Source of the DNA: Nannocystaceae bacterium
GTDB lineage: Bacteria; Myxococcota_A; Polyangia; Nannocystales; Nannocystaceae
NCBI GenBank assembly: GCA_019694555.1
Contig: JAIBBS010000001.1
Coordinates: forward strand, 54,813 to 118,812
Direction of reading: 5' to 3'
DNA: 64,000 nucleotides
Translations under genes and position numbers: made by a program
Shown: piece after piece, positions 50,713-58,991 of the stretch
Numbering within the stretch: the first letter of the stretch is position 1
How the letters are laid out: each line of letters begins with the position of its first letter
The notes under the pieces: model-generated
Database searches by the model: none
Told to the model about the DNA's origin: nothing
The model's input: only the letters and a program-made list of their open reading frames with translations

Positions 50713-51717
50713 ATGATCGGCACCGCATTCGAGGAACGCATCTGCGAGGGCACGCTGCAGCAGTTCGATCGTCACGTCGATGCGCTCGAGCTCGAGCTGG
50801 CGCGGCCACACAACGACGCACCGATCGTCGTGTACTGGCTCGACGACGTCACCGAACAGTGCGGCGAGGGGCGCAGCGGCTGCTTCTTCCCGGGCACGCG
50901 CGTGTTGTTCTCGACCGGTCCGTCGATCACGCACGAGATCGTGCACGCGGTGCTCGACTCGACCGCGAAGACCTACTTCGTCGAGGAGGGCATGGCCGAA
51001 ATCTACTCCGGCGTGGACGTATGGTACCGGCCCGATCGCGACGACGGGCGTCCGCTCGACAAGCTGCGTCTGACCAAGGAGGCCTATCGCTCGGGCCGGC
51101 TCGACTACGCCGCCGCGGCCCACTTCATGCGCTTCGTCCACGATCGCAAGGGTGAGTTCGGCATGCGGCGGCTGGCCGAAGACATCGTCGACGGTGCCGA
51201 TGCGCCGGCGCTGGCCGAGACGCTCGAGGGCATCTTCGGGCAGTCGATCGACGAGATCGAAGACGACTACTTCGACGACGCGCCGGTGTACTACCAGGGC
51301 TTCGCCGCGGCGCAGGTGCCTCTGAGCCGTGCGCCCGAGGGCGGCGACCACGTGCACCTGCAGTGCGACGACGACGGCACGCGCGGCCCGCTGGTCCAAG
51401 GCGGCGGCGGGCTGTACTCGGTGCGACGCCTGCAGGTGAAGCGCGGCGGCCTGGCGACGATCCGCGTCGACGGTGAGGCCGGCGGTTGGGTGGAGTTGCT
51501 GCGCCCCGCGCGGGGGCCCGGGCTGGTGACCAACTGGTCGATGCCGCGCGCGAGCGTCGATCCCCGCGCGATCCACCTCGAGGTCGGCGAGTCGACGCAA
51601 CACGAGCTCGAGCGCGGGGTCTACCTCGCGATCTTCGGTGCGGACGCGGACGACACCGACGTCTCGTTGGAGGTCGACCTGCCGCTGCCCTCCCCAGTGA
51701 GTCCCGAGGGAACCTGA
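50713..51717 (+). CDS. Peptidase MA-like lipoprotein, start unresolved
   Basis: At least 334 residues. A zinc-peptidase signature HEIVHAVL is followed 14 residues later by FVEEGMAEIYSG, giving HExxH plus a downstream Glu (gluzincin type). The rest includes AAHFMRFVHDRKGEFGMRRL and a C-terminal beta domain (LATIRVDGEAGGWVELLRP). The frame remains coding-like upstream of ATG 50713: ALAIGCNALPDITYQTERL looks like a lipobox and mature start, but no ATG, GTG or TTG precedes it except inside the opposite gene. Either translation starts at a rare CTG near 50635-50641 or the frame upstream is chance. It is divergent from the porin-like gene. Confidence 0.7.
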   Translation: MIGTAFEERICEGTLQQFDRHVDALELELARPHNDAPIVVYWLDDVTEQCGEGRSGCFFPGTRVLFSTGPSITHEIVHAVLDSTAKTYFVEEGMAEIYSGVDVWYRPDRDDGRPLDKLRLTKEAYRSGRLDYAAAAHFMRFVHDRKGEFGMRRLAEDIVDGADAPALAETLEGIFGQSIDEIEDDYFDDAPVYYQGFAAAQVPLSRAPEGGDHVHLQCDDDGTRGPLVQGGGGLYSVRRLQVKRGGLATIRVDGEAGGWVELLRPARGPGLVTNWSMPRASVDPRAIHLEVGESTQHELERGVYLAIFGADADDTDVSLEVDLPLPSPVSPEGT

Positions 51718-51819
51718 TTCGGTTCGCCCGAGCGCGCGTCCGCGCCGTGAGAGCGCACGCACGTGGGACACGACGACGCAGGGTGCATCCGCGACGGCGC
51801 GCGCGGCTAAGGTCCGCGC

Positions 51820-53535
51820 ATGCGAACGCGACTTGCTTGGATCTGGGGCGCCGGCTTGGTGCTGGCGGCGTGTGGCGACGAGGCCGGCTCGACACCGGTC
51901 GACACCGGCGACGACGGCAACGATGCGTCGGCCAGCGACTCCGGTGGCATGCAGACCGACGGCGGCAGCGACAGCAGCAGCGACGGCGGCACCAGCGGCA
52001 GCGGCGGCTCCGACAGCAGCGGTCCCACCAGCGCCGACTCCGGCACCGGCGGCAGCTGTGGCGACGGCGTGCGCGATGGCGGCGAGGACTGCGACGGTGC
52101 CGACCTCGGCGGCGCCGACTGCCTCTCGCAGGGCTTCGCCGGTGGCCTGCTCGGCTGTGCGGCGGACTGCAGCTTCGACACCAGCGCGTGCACCCCGGCC
52201 GGTTGCGGTGACGGCATCGTCGGCGACGGCGAGGCCTGCGACGGCGACGACGTCGGCGGCGCGACGTGCCAGGACCAGGGCTTCCCGCTGGGCGGCGCGG
52301 TCGCGTGTCTGCCCGATTGCAGCGCGCTGGATCTGTCGGCGTGCGCCGAGTGTGGTGACGGCGACATCGAGGGCGACGAGCTGTGCGACGGCGGCCTCGG
52401 CGGCGCGAGCTGCCCCAGCCTGGGCTACGACAGCGGCAACCTCGAGTGCGCCGCGGATTGCCTGGGCTACGACACCAGCGGGTGCGGCACGTGTGGCAAC
52501 GGCGTCATCGACGGCACCGAGTTCTGCGACGGCGCGGCGCTGGCGGGCAACACCTGCGGTGACTTCGGCTACGACAGCGGCTCGCTGGCGTGCGCGGGCA
52601 ACTGCACCGGCTTCGACTTCACCGTCTGCGGCACCTGCGGCAACGACGTGGTCGACGGCGACGAGTTCTGCGACGGCGCGGCGCTCGGCGGCAACACCTG
52701 CGCCACCGTCGGCTTCGACAGCGGCACGCTGGCGTGCAACCCCGCGTGCGGCGGCTTCGACACCACCGCGTGCGCGACCTGTGGCGACGGCGTCGCCGAC
52801 ACCAGCGAGGTCTGCGACGGCGCCGATCTCAAGGGCGAGACCTGTGCGTCGCTGGGGCTCGACGGTGGCGAGCTGGCCTGCACCGCGGGCTGCGGCTGGG
52901 ACCTCGCGAACTGCGACATCCCGGGGCTGCCGTTCGGCAGCGACAGCGGCTACGACGGCTACGCGCTGCAGCTGGCGCAGCTGCAGTGCGACGACATCAG
53001 CGGCACCGGCACCGCCACGGGGCTGACCGACGACAGCGTGCTCGCGGTGCCGATCGGCTTCGACTTCGCGTTGTACGGCGTCTCGTACGCCAACGTCGCG
53101 ATCGAGAGCAACGGCGTGCTGCACTTCGGCGACGAGAGCTACCTCAGCTACGGCAACGCGTGTCTGCCCGACGCCACCGCGCCGTCGGACAACAACCTCT
53201 ACGTGTTCTGGGACGACCTCAACCCCAGCGACATGAACAGCGAGATCTGGTACCAGACCCTCGGCGTCGACGGTGATCTGCGCTTCGTGGTCCAGTGGGA
53301 CACCGCGCACTTCGGCGGCGACACCACGGATCTCATCCGCGTGCAGGCGATGCTGATGCAGTCCACCGGACAGATCATCGTCTGCTATCCCGACACGCTG
53401 TCGGCCTTGAACATCGGCGACAGCGGTGCCGAGGCGACCTCGGGCATCCAGCACAGCTCGGTCGACGGCTTCGACTACAGCTGCAACACGCCCGATCTCG
53501 TCGACGGGCTCGAGCTGCTGTACGTGCCGCACTGA
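51820..53535 (+). CDS. Cysteine-rich repeat lipoprotein with C-terminal NIDO-like domain
   Basis: 571 residues. The signal with lipobox VLAAC is followed by a Ser/Gly/Asp linker (GSDSSSDGGTSGSGGSDSSG). Six disulfide repeats then occupy residues 80-367, each starting CGDG or CGNG with xxEECDG-type cores, as in the myxobacterial disulfide repeat. The C-terminal 200 residues contain VPIGFDFALYGVSYANVAIE, GVLHFGDESYLSYGN, FWDDLNPSDM and QIIVCYPDT, which match the strand pattern of nidogen-like adhesion domains. It is probably a surface-displayed adhesin or binding protein. No enzyme motif is seen. The stop lies 97 bases from the stop of the convergent pdxB-cbiX gene. Confidence 0.85.
   Translation: MRTRLAWIWGAGLVLAACGDEAGSTPVDTGDDGNDASASDSGGMQTDGGSDSSSDGGTSGSGGSDSSGPTSADSGTGGSCGDGVRDGGEDCDGADLGGADCLSQGFAGGLLGCAADCSFDTSACTPAGCGDGIVGDGEACDGDDVGGATCQDQGFPLGGAVACLPDCSALDLSACAECGDGDIEGDELCDGGLGGASCPSLGYDSGNLECAADCLGYDTSGCGTCGNGVIDGTEFCDGAALAGNTCGDFGYDSGSLACAGNCTGFDFTVCGTCGNDVVDGDEFCDGAALGGNTCATVGFDSGTLACNPACGGFDTTACATCGDGVADTSEVCDGADLKGETCASLGLDGGELACTAGCGWDLANCDIPGLPFGSDSGYDGYALQLAQLQCDDISGTGTATGLTDDSVLAVPIGFDFALYGVSYANVAIESNGVLHFGDESYLSYGNACLPDATAPSDNNLYVFWDDLNPSDMNSEIWYQTLGVDGDLRFVVQWDTAHFGGDTTDLIRVQAMLMQSTGQIIVCYPDTLSALNIGDSGAEATSGIQHSSVDGFDYSCNTPDLVDGLELLYVPH
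52057..52918 (+). repeat. Six tandem Cys-rich repeats in the lipoprotein gene
   Basis: Six copies of a 47-49-residue unit, each with six cysteines and a conserved core (CGxGxxxxxExCDG, then GxxC, then a Cys-x3-Cys pair). The units are in frame and similar at DNA level, so copy number may vary between strains. The fourth and fifth copies are the most alike. Confidence 0.9.
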
Positions 53536-53583
53536 GAGACCGGCAGCGAATGCTGACGGGCTCTCGTCGCGAAGCCACTGGAA

Positions 53584-53614
53584 AGCGAGCGGGCCCGTGG
53601 ACGCGGCGCTCGCT
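53584..53614. terminator. Inverted repeat between convergent genes
   Basis: AGCGAGCG and CGCTCGCT form a perfect 8-bp stem with a 15-base loop, placed midway between the stops at 53535 and 53633. It may act as a shared terminator, but the loop is long and there is no T tract. Confidence 0.3.
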
Positions 53615-53632
53615 CTGCGTCGACGGACGCCG

Positions 53633-55189
53633 TCACGGCGCCGCGAGGCGCCGCGCGGCGGCGACCAGCGCGTCGATGACCTCGGGCTCGGCCCCGACCG
53701 CGCCGGGCACCAGCTCGATCGCGAGCCCGGGGTGCGCGGCGCGGGCGGCCTCGACCAGCGCGGGCACGTCGCGCTTGACGTGCCCGCCACCGGGCGACAG
53801 AAACGCCGCGACCACGCGCACGCGCGCGACTCCGGCGGCGGCCAGCTCCGCGAACGCCTCGGCCGGGCGCGGCGCGAGGTGATCGAGGAACGCGAGCGCG
53901 ACGGTCATGCCCGGCTCGCGCAGACGCAGCGCTGCCACGGCGGCGTCGAGCGGGCGGCGCCAGTCGGGGTCGGGGCTGCCGTGGGCGACGAGCACGATCG
54001 CGGCGCGGCCGTGGCCCTGCAGGCCCAGGCCCAGCAATCCGTCGTCGACGCCCGGCGGCACGCAGAAGTGCTCGAGCTCGCGGCGCAGCGCGTAGTTGCG
54101 GCGCAGGCCCTCGAAGCCGGCGAGGCGCTGACGCATGGGCGCGGGCAGCAGCGCGCGCAGGGCCGCGTCGTCGCGCTCGATCGGGTTGCAGCTGCGCAGC
54201 ACCGCGGCGCGACGCGCCAGCGCGGTCGGGCCCGCGGCGGCCGCGATCGCCTCGGCCGCACCGAGCACGTCGTGGCCGTGCCACGGCTGCGGGCGATCGA
54301 GGTGGCGCGCGAGCGCGGCGGCGATCATGGTCGTGCCTGCGAGCTTGCCCTCGAGGCTGTAGCCGGCGACGTGCGGCGTCGCCAGCCGCACCGCGAAGTG
54401 ATCCGCGAGCACCACGTCGATCGCGGGCTCGCCGGACCACACGTCGAGCACCGCGCGACCGCGGTCGGCGTCGAGCCAGTGCACCAGCGCCGACTCGTCG
54501 ACCACACCGCCGCGCGCGGTGTTGACCACCAGCGCGTCGGGGCCCAGCCGCGCGAGCCCGTCGGCGTCGAGCAGGCCGACGGTGGGCTCGGGCCCGCCGG
54601 GCTCGAGCGGTACGTGCATGGTCACCGCGCGCGCGCCGTGCAGGCACTCGTGCAGCGGCAGCAGCGGCTCGCGGGCCGCCAGCTCGGCCAGCGGACCGTC
54701 GCCGAGCGACTCGCGCTCGCGACGGCGCGCCAGCGGTGGATCGCACACGCGCACCTGTGCGCCCAGCGATCGCAGCAGCCGCGTGACGCGGCGGCCGACC
54801 TCGCCGAAGCCGACCACCGCGATGGGGCCCGCGAGCAGGCTGGGGTCGCGCTCGAGCGCGATCACGTGCATCGCGGTGAGCACGTACTGCGCGACCGCGG
54901 TGGCGTTGCAGCCCGCCGCGGACGCGACCGTCACGCCGGCCTGCTGCAGCGCCGCGACCTCGAGGTGGTCGCGGCCCGCGGTCGCGGTGCCGACGAAGCG
55001 CACGCCCGTGCCCGCGACGAGCTCGGCGTCGACGCGCGTGACGGTGCGGACCACCAGCGCGTCCGCGTCGGCGAGCGCGGCGCGATCGATCGCGCCGCCG
55101 CGGATCCGACGCAGCTCGCCGAGCGCACCCAGGGCCTGCTCGGCCCACGGGATCGCGTCGTCGGCGACGATGACGGGCGCGCGGCTCAC
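53633..55189 (-). CDS. Fusion of PdxB-like dehydrogenase and CbiX-like chelatase
   Basis: 518 residues. Residues 1-388 are an erythronate-4-phosphate dehydrogenase: Rossmann VVGFGEVGRRVTRLL, catalytic Arg226 in VVNTARGGVVDES, Glu254 in WSGEP, His273 in TPHVAGYSLEGK and the PdxB C-terminal domain (ALRALLPAPMRQRL, GLRRNYALRREL). This enzyme is a step of DXP-independent pyridoxal phosphate synthesis. Residues about 396-515 are a CbiX/SirB-type metal chelatase half-domain: IVLVAHGSPDPDWRRPLDAA, LAFLDHLAPRPAEAFAEL, VVAAFLSPGGGHVKRDVPAL. Both His403 and His470 of the chelatase active site are present. The fusion of these two functions is unusual. The GTG at 55189 overlaps the SerA stop. Confidence 0.88.
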   Translation of the reverse strand: MSRAPVIVADDAIPWAEQALGALGELRRIRGGAIDRAALADADALVVRTVTRVDAELVAGTGVRFVGTATAGRDHLEVAALQQAGVTVASAAGCNATAVAQYVLTAMHVIALERDPSLLAGPIAVVGFGEVGRRVTRLLRSLGAQVRVCDPPLARRRERESLGDGPLAELAAREPLLPLHECLHGARAVTMHVPLEPGGPEPTVGLLDADGLARLGPDALVVNTARGGVVDESALVHWLDADRGRAVLDVWSGEPAIDVVLADHFAVRLATPHVAGYSLEGKLAGTTMIAAALARHLDRPQPWHGHDVLGAAEAIAAAAGPTALARRAAVLRSCNPIERDDAALRALLPAPMRQRLAGFEGLRRNYALRRELEHFCVPPGVDDGLLGLGLQGHGRAAIVLVAHGSPDPDWRRPLDAAVAALRLREPGMTVALAFLDHLAPRPAEAFAELAAAGVARVRVVAAFLSPGGGHVKRDVPALVEAARAAHPGLAIELVPGAVGAEPEVIDALVAAARRLAAP

Positions 55190-56391
55190 GGCACCGCGCG
55201 CAGGTCGACGGCGAGCACGTCGGGTTGGCCGCGCAGCCGTTCGAGCAGCGTCGCGCTGGGCTGCTTCTCGAGCGTGATCGTGGCGCACGCGGTCTCGTGG
55301 CCCTCGAAGACCACGTTCTGCATCTCCTGCACGTTGAGCTGCTCCTCGCGCAGGCCGCCGAGGATCTGCGCCAGCACGCCGACGCGGTCGCGGTGGCGCA
55401 CGACCACGGTGAAGTGTGCCGCGCGCTCGCGCTTGAGGTTGACCGCCGCACCGACGTTGCCGGTGCGCAGGTAGTCGTCGATGATGCGCACGGCCTCGTG
55501 TGCGGTCGCGAGCTCGGCCTGCTCGGTGGACGCGCCGATGTGCGGCGTCGCGTACAGCCCGGCGAGCTCGCGCACCGGCGAGGCGAACGGCGCCTCGCTC
55601 TCGGCCGGCTCCTCCTCGAACACGTCGAGCGCCGCGCGGATGCGGCCCGAGCGGACGGCCTCGGCCAGCGCGGTGTCGTCGACCACGCCGCCGCGCGCGG
55701 TGTGCAGCAGCACCGCGCCGTCCTTGAGCAGCGCCAGCTCGCGGCCGCCCAGCAGGTGGTGCGTGCCCTTGCTGTAGGGCACGTGCACGCTGACGATGTC
55801 GCTGCGTCGCAGCAGCGCGTCGAGATCGGGGGCGCGCGTGACCTCGGCGGCCTCGGCGGTGGCCTCGTCGAGCGCGGGATCGAAGACCTCGATCGACAAC
55901 CCGAACGCGCGCGCACGCCGGGCGACCTCGCGCCCGATGTGGCCGAAGCCGACCAGGCCCAGCAGGCGGCCGTGCAGGCCCTGGGCCTTGCCGAAGCGCT
56001 TCTTGTTCCACTGCCCGCGGCGCATCTCCACCACCGCGTCGACGAGGTTGCGATCGAGCGCGAGCATCAGGCCCATGGTCAGCTCGGCCACCGCGATCGC
56101 GTTCTTGCCCGGGCAGTTGGTCACGAACACGCCGTGCCGGTTGGCCGCCGCCACGTCGATGGTGTTGACGCCCGCGCCCGCGCGCACGACCAGGCCCAGC
56201 CGCGGTGCGGCGGCGAAGCACTGGGCGCTGACCTTGGTCGATCGCACCACCAGCACGTCGGCGCTGGTCTGCGCCAGGGCCTCGGGCAGATCGGCGGCGC
56301 CGAGCTCGGGTCGATCGATGACCTCGACGCCGAGCGCCGCGATGGCCCGAACCCCGGCGGCGGGGAGCTTGTCCGCGATGAGCACGCGCAT
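55186..56391 (-). CDS. serA: D-3-phosphoglycerate dehydrogenase
   Basis: 401 residues. It catalyses the first step of serine synthesis, from 3-phosphoglycerate. Motifs: VVRAGAGVNTIDVAAANRHG, NCPGKNAIAVAELTMGLML, Rossmann GLVGFGHIGREVARRA, HTARGGVVDDTALAEAV (Arg), ALDVFEEEPAE (Glu) and LYATPHIGASTEQAE (His). The C-terminal 75 residues are an ACT domain (FTVVVRHRDRVGVLAQILGG), which usually binds serine for feedback inhibition. ATG 56391 fits the start of the fold. The downstream pdxB-cbiX gene overlaps by 4 bases, linking serine and pyridoxal phosphate pathways, both of which use 2-hydroxyacid dehydrogenases of the same family. Confidence 0.95.
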   Translation of the reverse strand: MRVLIADKLPAAGVRAIAALGVEVIDRPELGAADLPEALAQTSADVLVVRSTKVSAQCFAAAPRLGLVVRAGAGVNTIDVAAANRHGVFVTNCPGKNAIAVAELTMGLMLALDRNLVDAVVEMRRGQWNKKRFGKAQGLHGRLLGLVGFGHIGREVARRARAFGLSIEVFDPALDEATAEAAEVTRAPDLDALLRRSDIVSVHVPYSKGTHHLLGGRELALLKDGAVLLHTARGGVVDDTALAEAVRSGRIRAALDVFEEEPAESEAPFASPVRELAGLYATPHIGASTEQAELATAHEAVRIIDDYLRTGNVGAAVNLKRERAAHFTVVVRHRDRVGVLAQILGGLREEQLNVQEMQNVVFEGHETACATITLEKQPSATLLERLRGQPDVLAVDLRAVP

Positions 56392-56527
56392 GGGGCCATC
56401 ACTATCACGGCCGGGCCGCGCGCGTGAATCGCCCGCGGCGCTGGCAACGTGCCACCGGCGGCGGTATGCCTGTCGCACGGTGGCGAGGCGGCGCGGGCAC
56501 GGCAGGGTGGGGGCGCGGCAGCTCGTG

Positions 56528-58564
56528 GTGCGTGCGCGGCTCGCCGCCGCGCTGTCGTGCGCGGTGATGCTCGGCTGCGATCGCAACGTCGCCGCGCCGG
56601 GCGAGGTCGCGCCGCCGTCGGATGCGGCCGCCGGTGCGCCGGCGCCGGCGAGCGCCGCGGCCGGGCAGCCCGCGGTCGCGGCGAGCGGCAGCGCGTCGCC
56701 CGGGCGCGCGGCCGCGCCGGCCGCCGCGCCGCCGAGCGCGGCGCAGGCCGGCGAGTGCCCCGCGAAGGACGACGACGCGGTCGGCATCCTGGTCTCGCCG
56801 CTGGCGCCCAGCGAGGGCGAGCCGCTCACGATCGTCGCTGCGACGCTCGCGGGCGAGCAGCCGCTGGCGCTGCGCGTGCTCGCCGACGACGGCAGCGCGA
56901 TCGAGCCCGGCAGCATCGTGCACCGCGCGGGCGTGCCGGCCTCGGTCGAGGCGCGCATCGAGCACGCACCCGCAGGCCGGCTGCGCGTGATCGTCGGCCG
57001 CGACGGCACCGGCCTGGCGTGCGCGAAGCTCGAGGTCGGCGGCCGTGGTCGCAAGCGCGTGCGCGATGCCAGCGGCGAGGGCGTGTGGCCGCTGTCGCGC
57101 AGCTGGACCGCCGCCGAGGAAGCGCTGTTCTCGGCGTGGGTGCGCGCGCTGTTCCACGCCCCGCGCGGCGAGGAGCTGGCCCGTCGCGCGCTGCACGAGG
57201 TCACCAGCGATCCCGCGCGCAACCTGCTGTTCGATCACTTCGGTTGGCGCGAGGACAGCAGCGACACCAAGGTCGGGCTGCACCTCAAGCCCGACTGCGC
57301 CGACACGCCGTACTTCCTGCGCGCCTACTTCGCGTGGAAGCGCGGCCTGCCGTTCGGCTTCCGCGGCTGCTCGCGCGGCGCTCCGGGCAAGGCGCCGCGC
57401 TGCGGCAAGCTGCGCGGCGTGGTCGGTCCTCCGCCCGACGGCGCCGACGGCAGCAAGCCCGGCGAGCTGGGCGTGGTGCAGAAGTTCTTCCGCCGCACGC
57501 TCGCGTGGGGCGTGCACACCGGCAACGGTCGCACCGCGTTCGGCGACAGCGACACCGACTTCTATCCCGTCGCGCTCGATCGCCGCGGGCTGCGGCCGGG
57601 TGTCATCTATGCCGATCCCTACGGCCACGTCTTCGTCGTGGTCGAGCTGGTCGATCCGGCGGGCGACGACCCCGGTGTCCTGTACGCGATCGACGGCCAG
57701 CCCGACGGCAGCATCACGCGCAAGCGCTTCTGGGAGGGCAACTTCCTGTGGAACCCCGACCCGGGGCTGGGCGGCAGCGGCTTCAAGGCGTTTCGGCCCA
57801 TCGACCGCGTGCGGCGCGACGACGTCGCGCAGCTGATCGCAGCCGACGACGCCGCGATCGCGAAGCGGCCCGGCTACGGCGACGTCAGCGACGAGCAGCA
57901 GCGCCTCGACGCGCACGGGTTCTACGACACCATGGATGCGCTGGTGACCCCGGGTCCGCGCGACCCCCGACGCGCGCAACAGGAGGCGATGGTCGCGTTG
58001 CTCGAGGCGGCCAAGGTGCGCGTGACCTCGGTCGACAACGGCGAGGGCCACTTCGCCGGCGGTGGCGGCACCATCTCGATGCCCAGCGGTCACGCGATCT
58101 TCGAGACCACCGGCGCGTGGGAGAACTTCGCCACGCCCGCCCGCGATCTGCGGCTGCTGATCGCGATCGATCTGGTGATGGGCTTCGGCGACAAGGTCCG
58201 TCGCAACGCCAAGGCGTTCCTGCGCCCGGGCGAGGACCTCGACACCGTCGTGGCAGCGCTCGAGCGCGAGCGCGCCCAGGCGCTGGCCGATGGATCGCTG
58301 TCGTTCGAGTACACGCGCAGCGACGGCTCGCGACAGCGACTGACGCTGGCCGAGCTGATCGAGCGGCGCGCCGCGTTCGAGCTGGGCTACAACCCCAACG
58401 ACTGCCCCGAGGCGCGCTGGGGCGCGCCCGCGCGCAGCGACGAGCTCGCGACGTGCAAGCGCCGCGCGCCCGCGGATCAGGTGCGCAAGATGAAGGCCTA
58501 CCGCGTGTGGTTCGCCGAGCGCCGCCGACCCGCGCGCGGTGACCCCGGACCTCCGGTGGAGTGA
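56528..58564 (+). CDS. Large lipoprotein of unknown function, possible papain-like fold
   Basis: 678 residues from GTG 56528; GTG 56480 is an alternative. The signal LAAALSCAVMLGC carries a lipobox, then an Ala/Pro linker (APPSDAAAGAPAPASAAAG). The central region contains LHLKPDCADTPYFLRAYFAW and, later, GLRPGVIYADPYGHVFVVVEL; a Cys followed by a His-containing strand is the pattern of NlpC/P60- or transglutaminase-like cysteine hydrolases, but spacing to known families was not confirmed. Other conserved-looking blocks are RKRFWEGNFLWNPDPGLGGS and GHFAGGGGTISMPSG. No homologue was recognised with confidence. It is divergent from serA. Confidence 0.7.
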   Translation: MRARLAAALSCAVMLGCDRNVAAPGEVAPPSDAAAGAPAPASAAAGQPAVAASGSASPGRAAAPAAAPPSAAQAGECPAKDDDAVGILVSPLAPSEGEPLTIVAATLAGEQPLALRVLADDGSAIEPGSIVHRAGVPASVEARIEHAPAGRLRVIVGRDGTGLACAKLEVGGRGRKRVRDASGEGVWPLSRSWTAAEEALFSAWVRALFHAPRGEELARRALHEVTSDPARNLLFDHFGWREDSSDTKVGLHLKPDCADTPYFLRAYFAWKRGLPFGFRGCSRGAPGKAPRCGKLRGVVGPPPDGADGSKPGELGVVQKFFRRTLAWGVHTGNGRTAFGDSDTDFYPVALDRRGLRPGVIYADPYGHVFVVVELVDPAGDDPGVLYAIDGQPDGSITRKRFWEGNFLWNPDPGLGGSGFKAFRPIDRVRRDDVAQLIAADDAAIAKRPGYGDVSDEQQRLDAHGFYDTMDALVTPGPRDPRRAQQEAMVALLEAAKVRVTSVDNGEGHFAGGGGTISMPSGHAIFETTGAWENFATPARDLRLLIAIDLVMGFGDKVRRNAKAFLRPGEDLDTVVAALERERAQALADGSLSFEYTRSDGSRQRLTLAELIERRAAFELGYNPNDCPEARWGAPARSDELATCKRRAPADQVRKMKAYRVWFAERRRPARGDPGPPVE

Positions 58565-58655
58565 CCGCCGCCGGCGCGCCGGCGCGTGCGCGCCTTGGTG
58601 CTGTCGCAGGCGTTGACCCGCGTCATCGCGCCCGACACACTCGGCTCCCCGTCCG

Positions 58656-58991
58656 ATGTCGCGCCCCGATCAACGCCAGGCCGAGCGCTTGCCGACGCAG
58701 CTGCCCGTCGACGTGACCGCACGCGGCACGACCACGCGCGGCGCGACCATCAACCTCAGCCTCGGCGGTGCGCTCGTGCGCGTGGACTTGCCCGAGGCAC
58801 CGCGCGTGGGCGACCGCTGGCGCATGAGCGTCAGCCTGCCGACGTTGGCCGAGCCGATCGAGGCCGAGGCCGAGGTGCGCTGGATCGGGCTCACCGGCGA
58901 GTGCGGCGTGCAGTTCACCAGTGGTCTGCGCGCGCGTCAGACCTGGGCGCTGGGCCAGTGGCTCGATCGGATCCGCAAGGGGACGCCGTGA
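58656..58991 (+). CDS. PilZ-domain protein
   Basis: 111 residues, a single PilZ domain. The c-di-GMP-binding motifs are RQAER (RxxxR, residues 7-11) and INLSLGGALVRV (NxSxxG), both intact, followed by IEAEAEVRWIGLTGECGVQF. It should bind cyclic di-GMP and act on a partner. The gene overlaps the next gene by 4 bases (GTGA), a secreted or membrane protein, so that product may be the partner. It is the first gene of a four-gene cluster with a peptidase MA protein and rsmD. Confidence 0.9.
   Translation: MSRPDQRQAERLPTQLPVDVTARGTTTRGATINLSLGGALVRVDLPEAPRVGDRWRMSVSLPTLAEPIEAEAEVRWIGLTGECGVQFTSGLRARQTWALGQWLDRIRKGTP

Noticed and set aside
50047..53790. A very long open frame (over 1200 codons) on the minus strand opposite the peptidase and Cys-rich lipoprotein genes.
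   Set aside because: Only its 3' end is the porin-like gene. The rest has Val/Ala/Arg-rich composition with no domain and is antisense to genes with clear motifs; high GC keeps such frames open.
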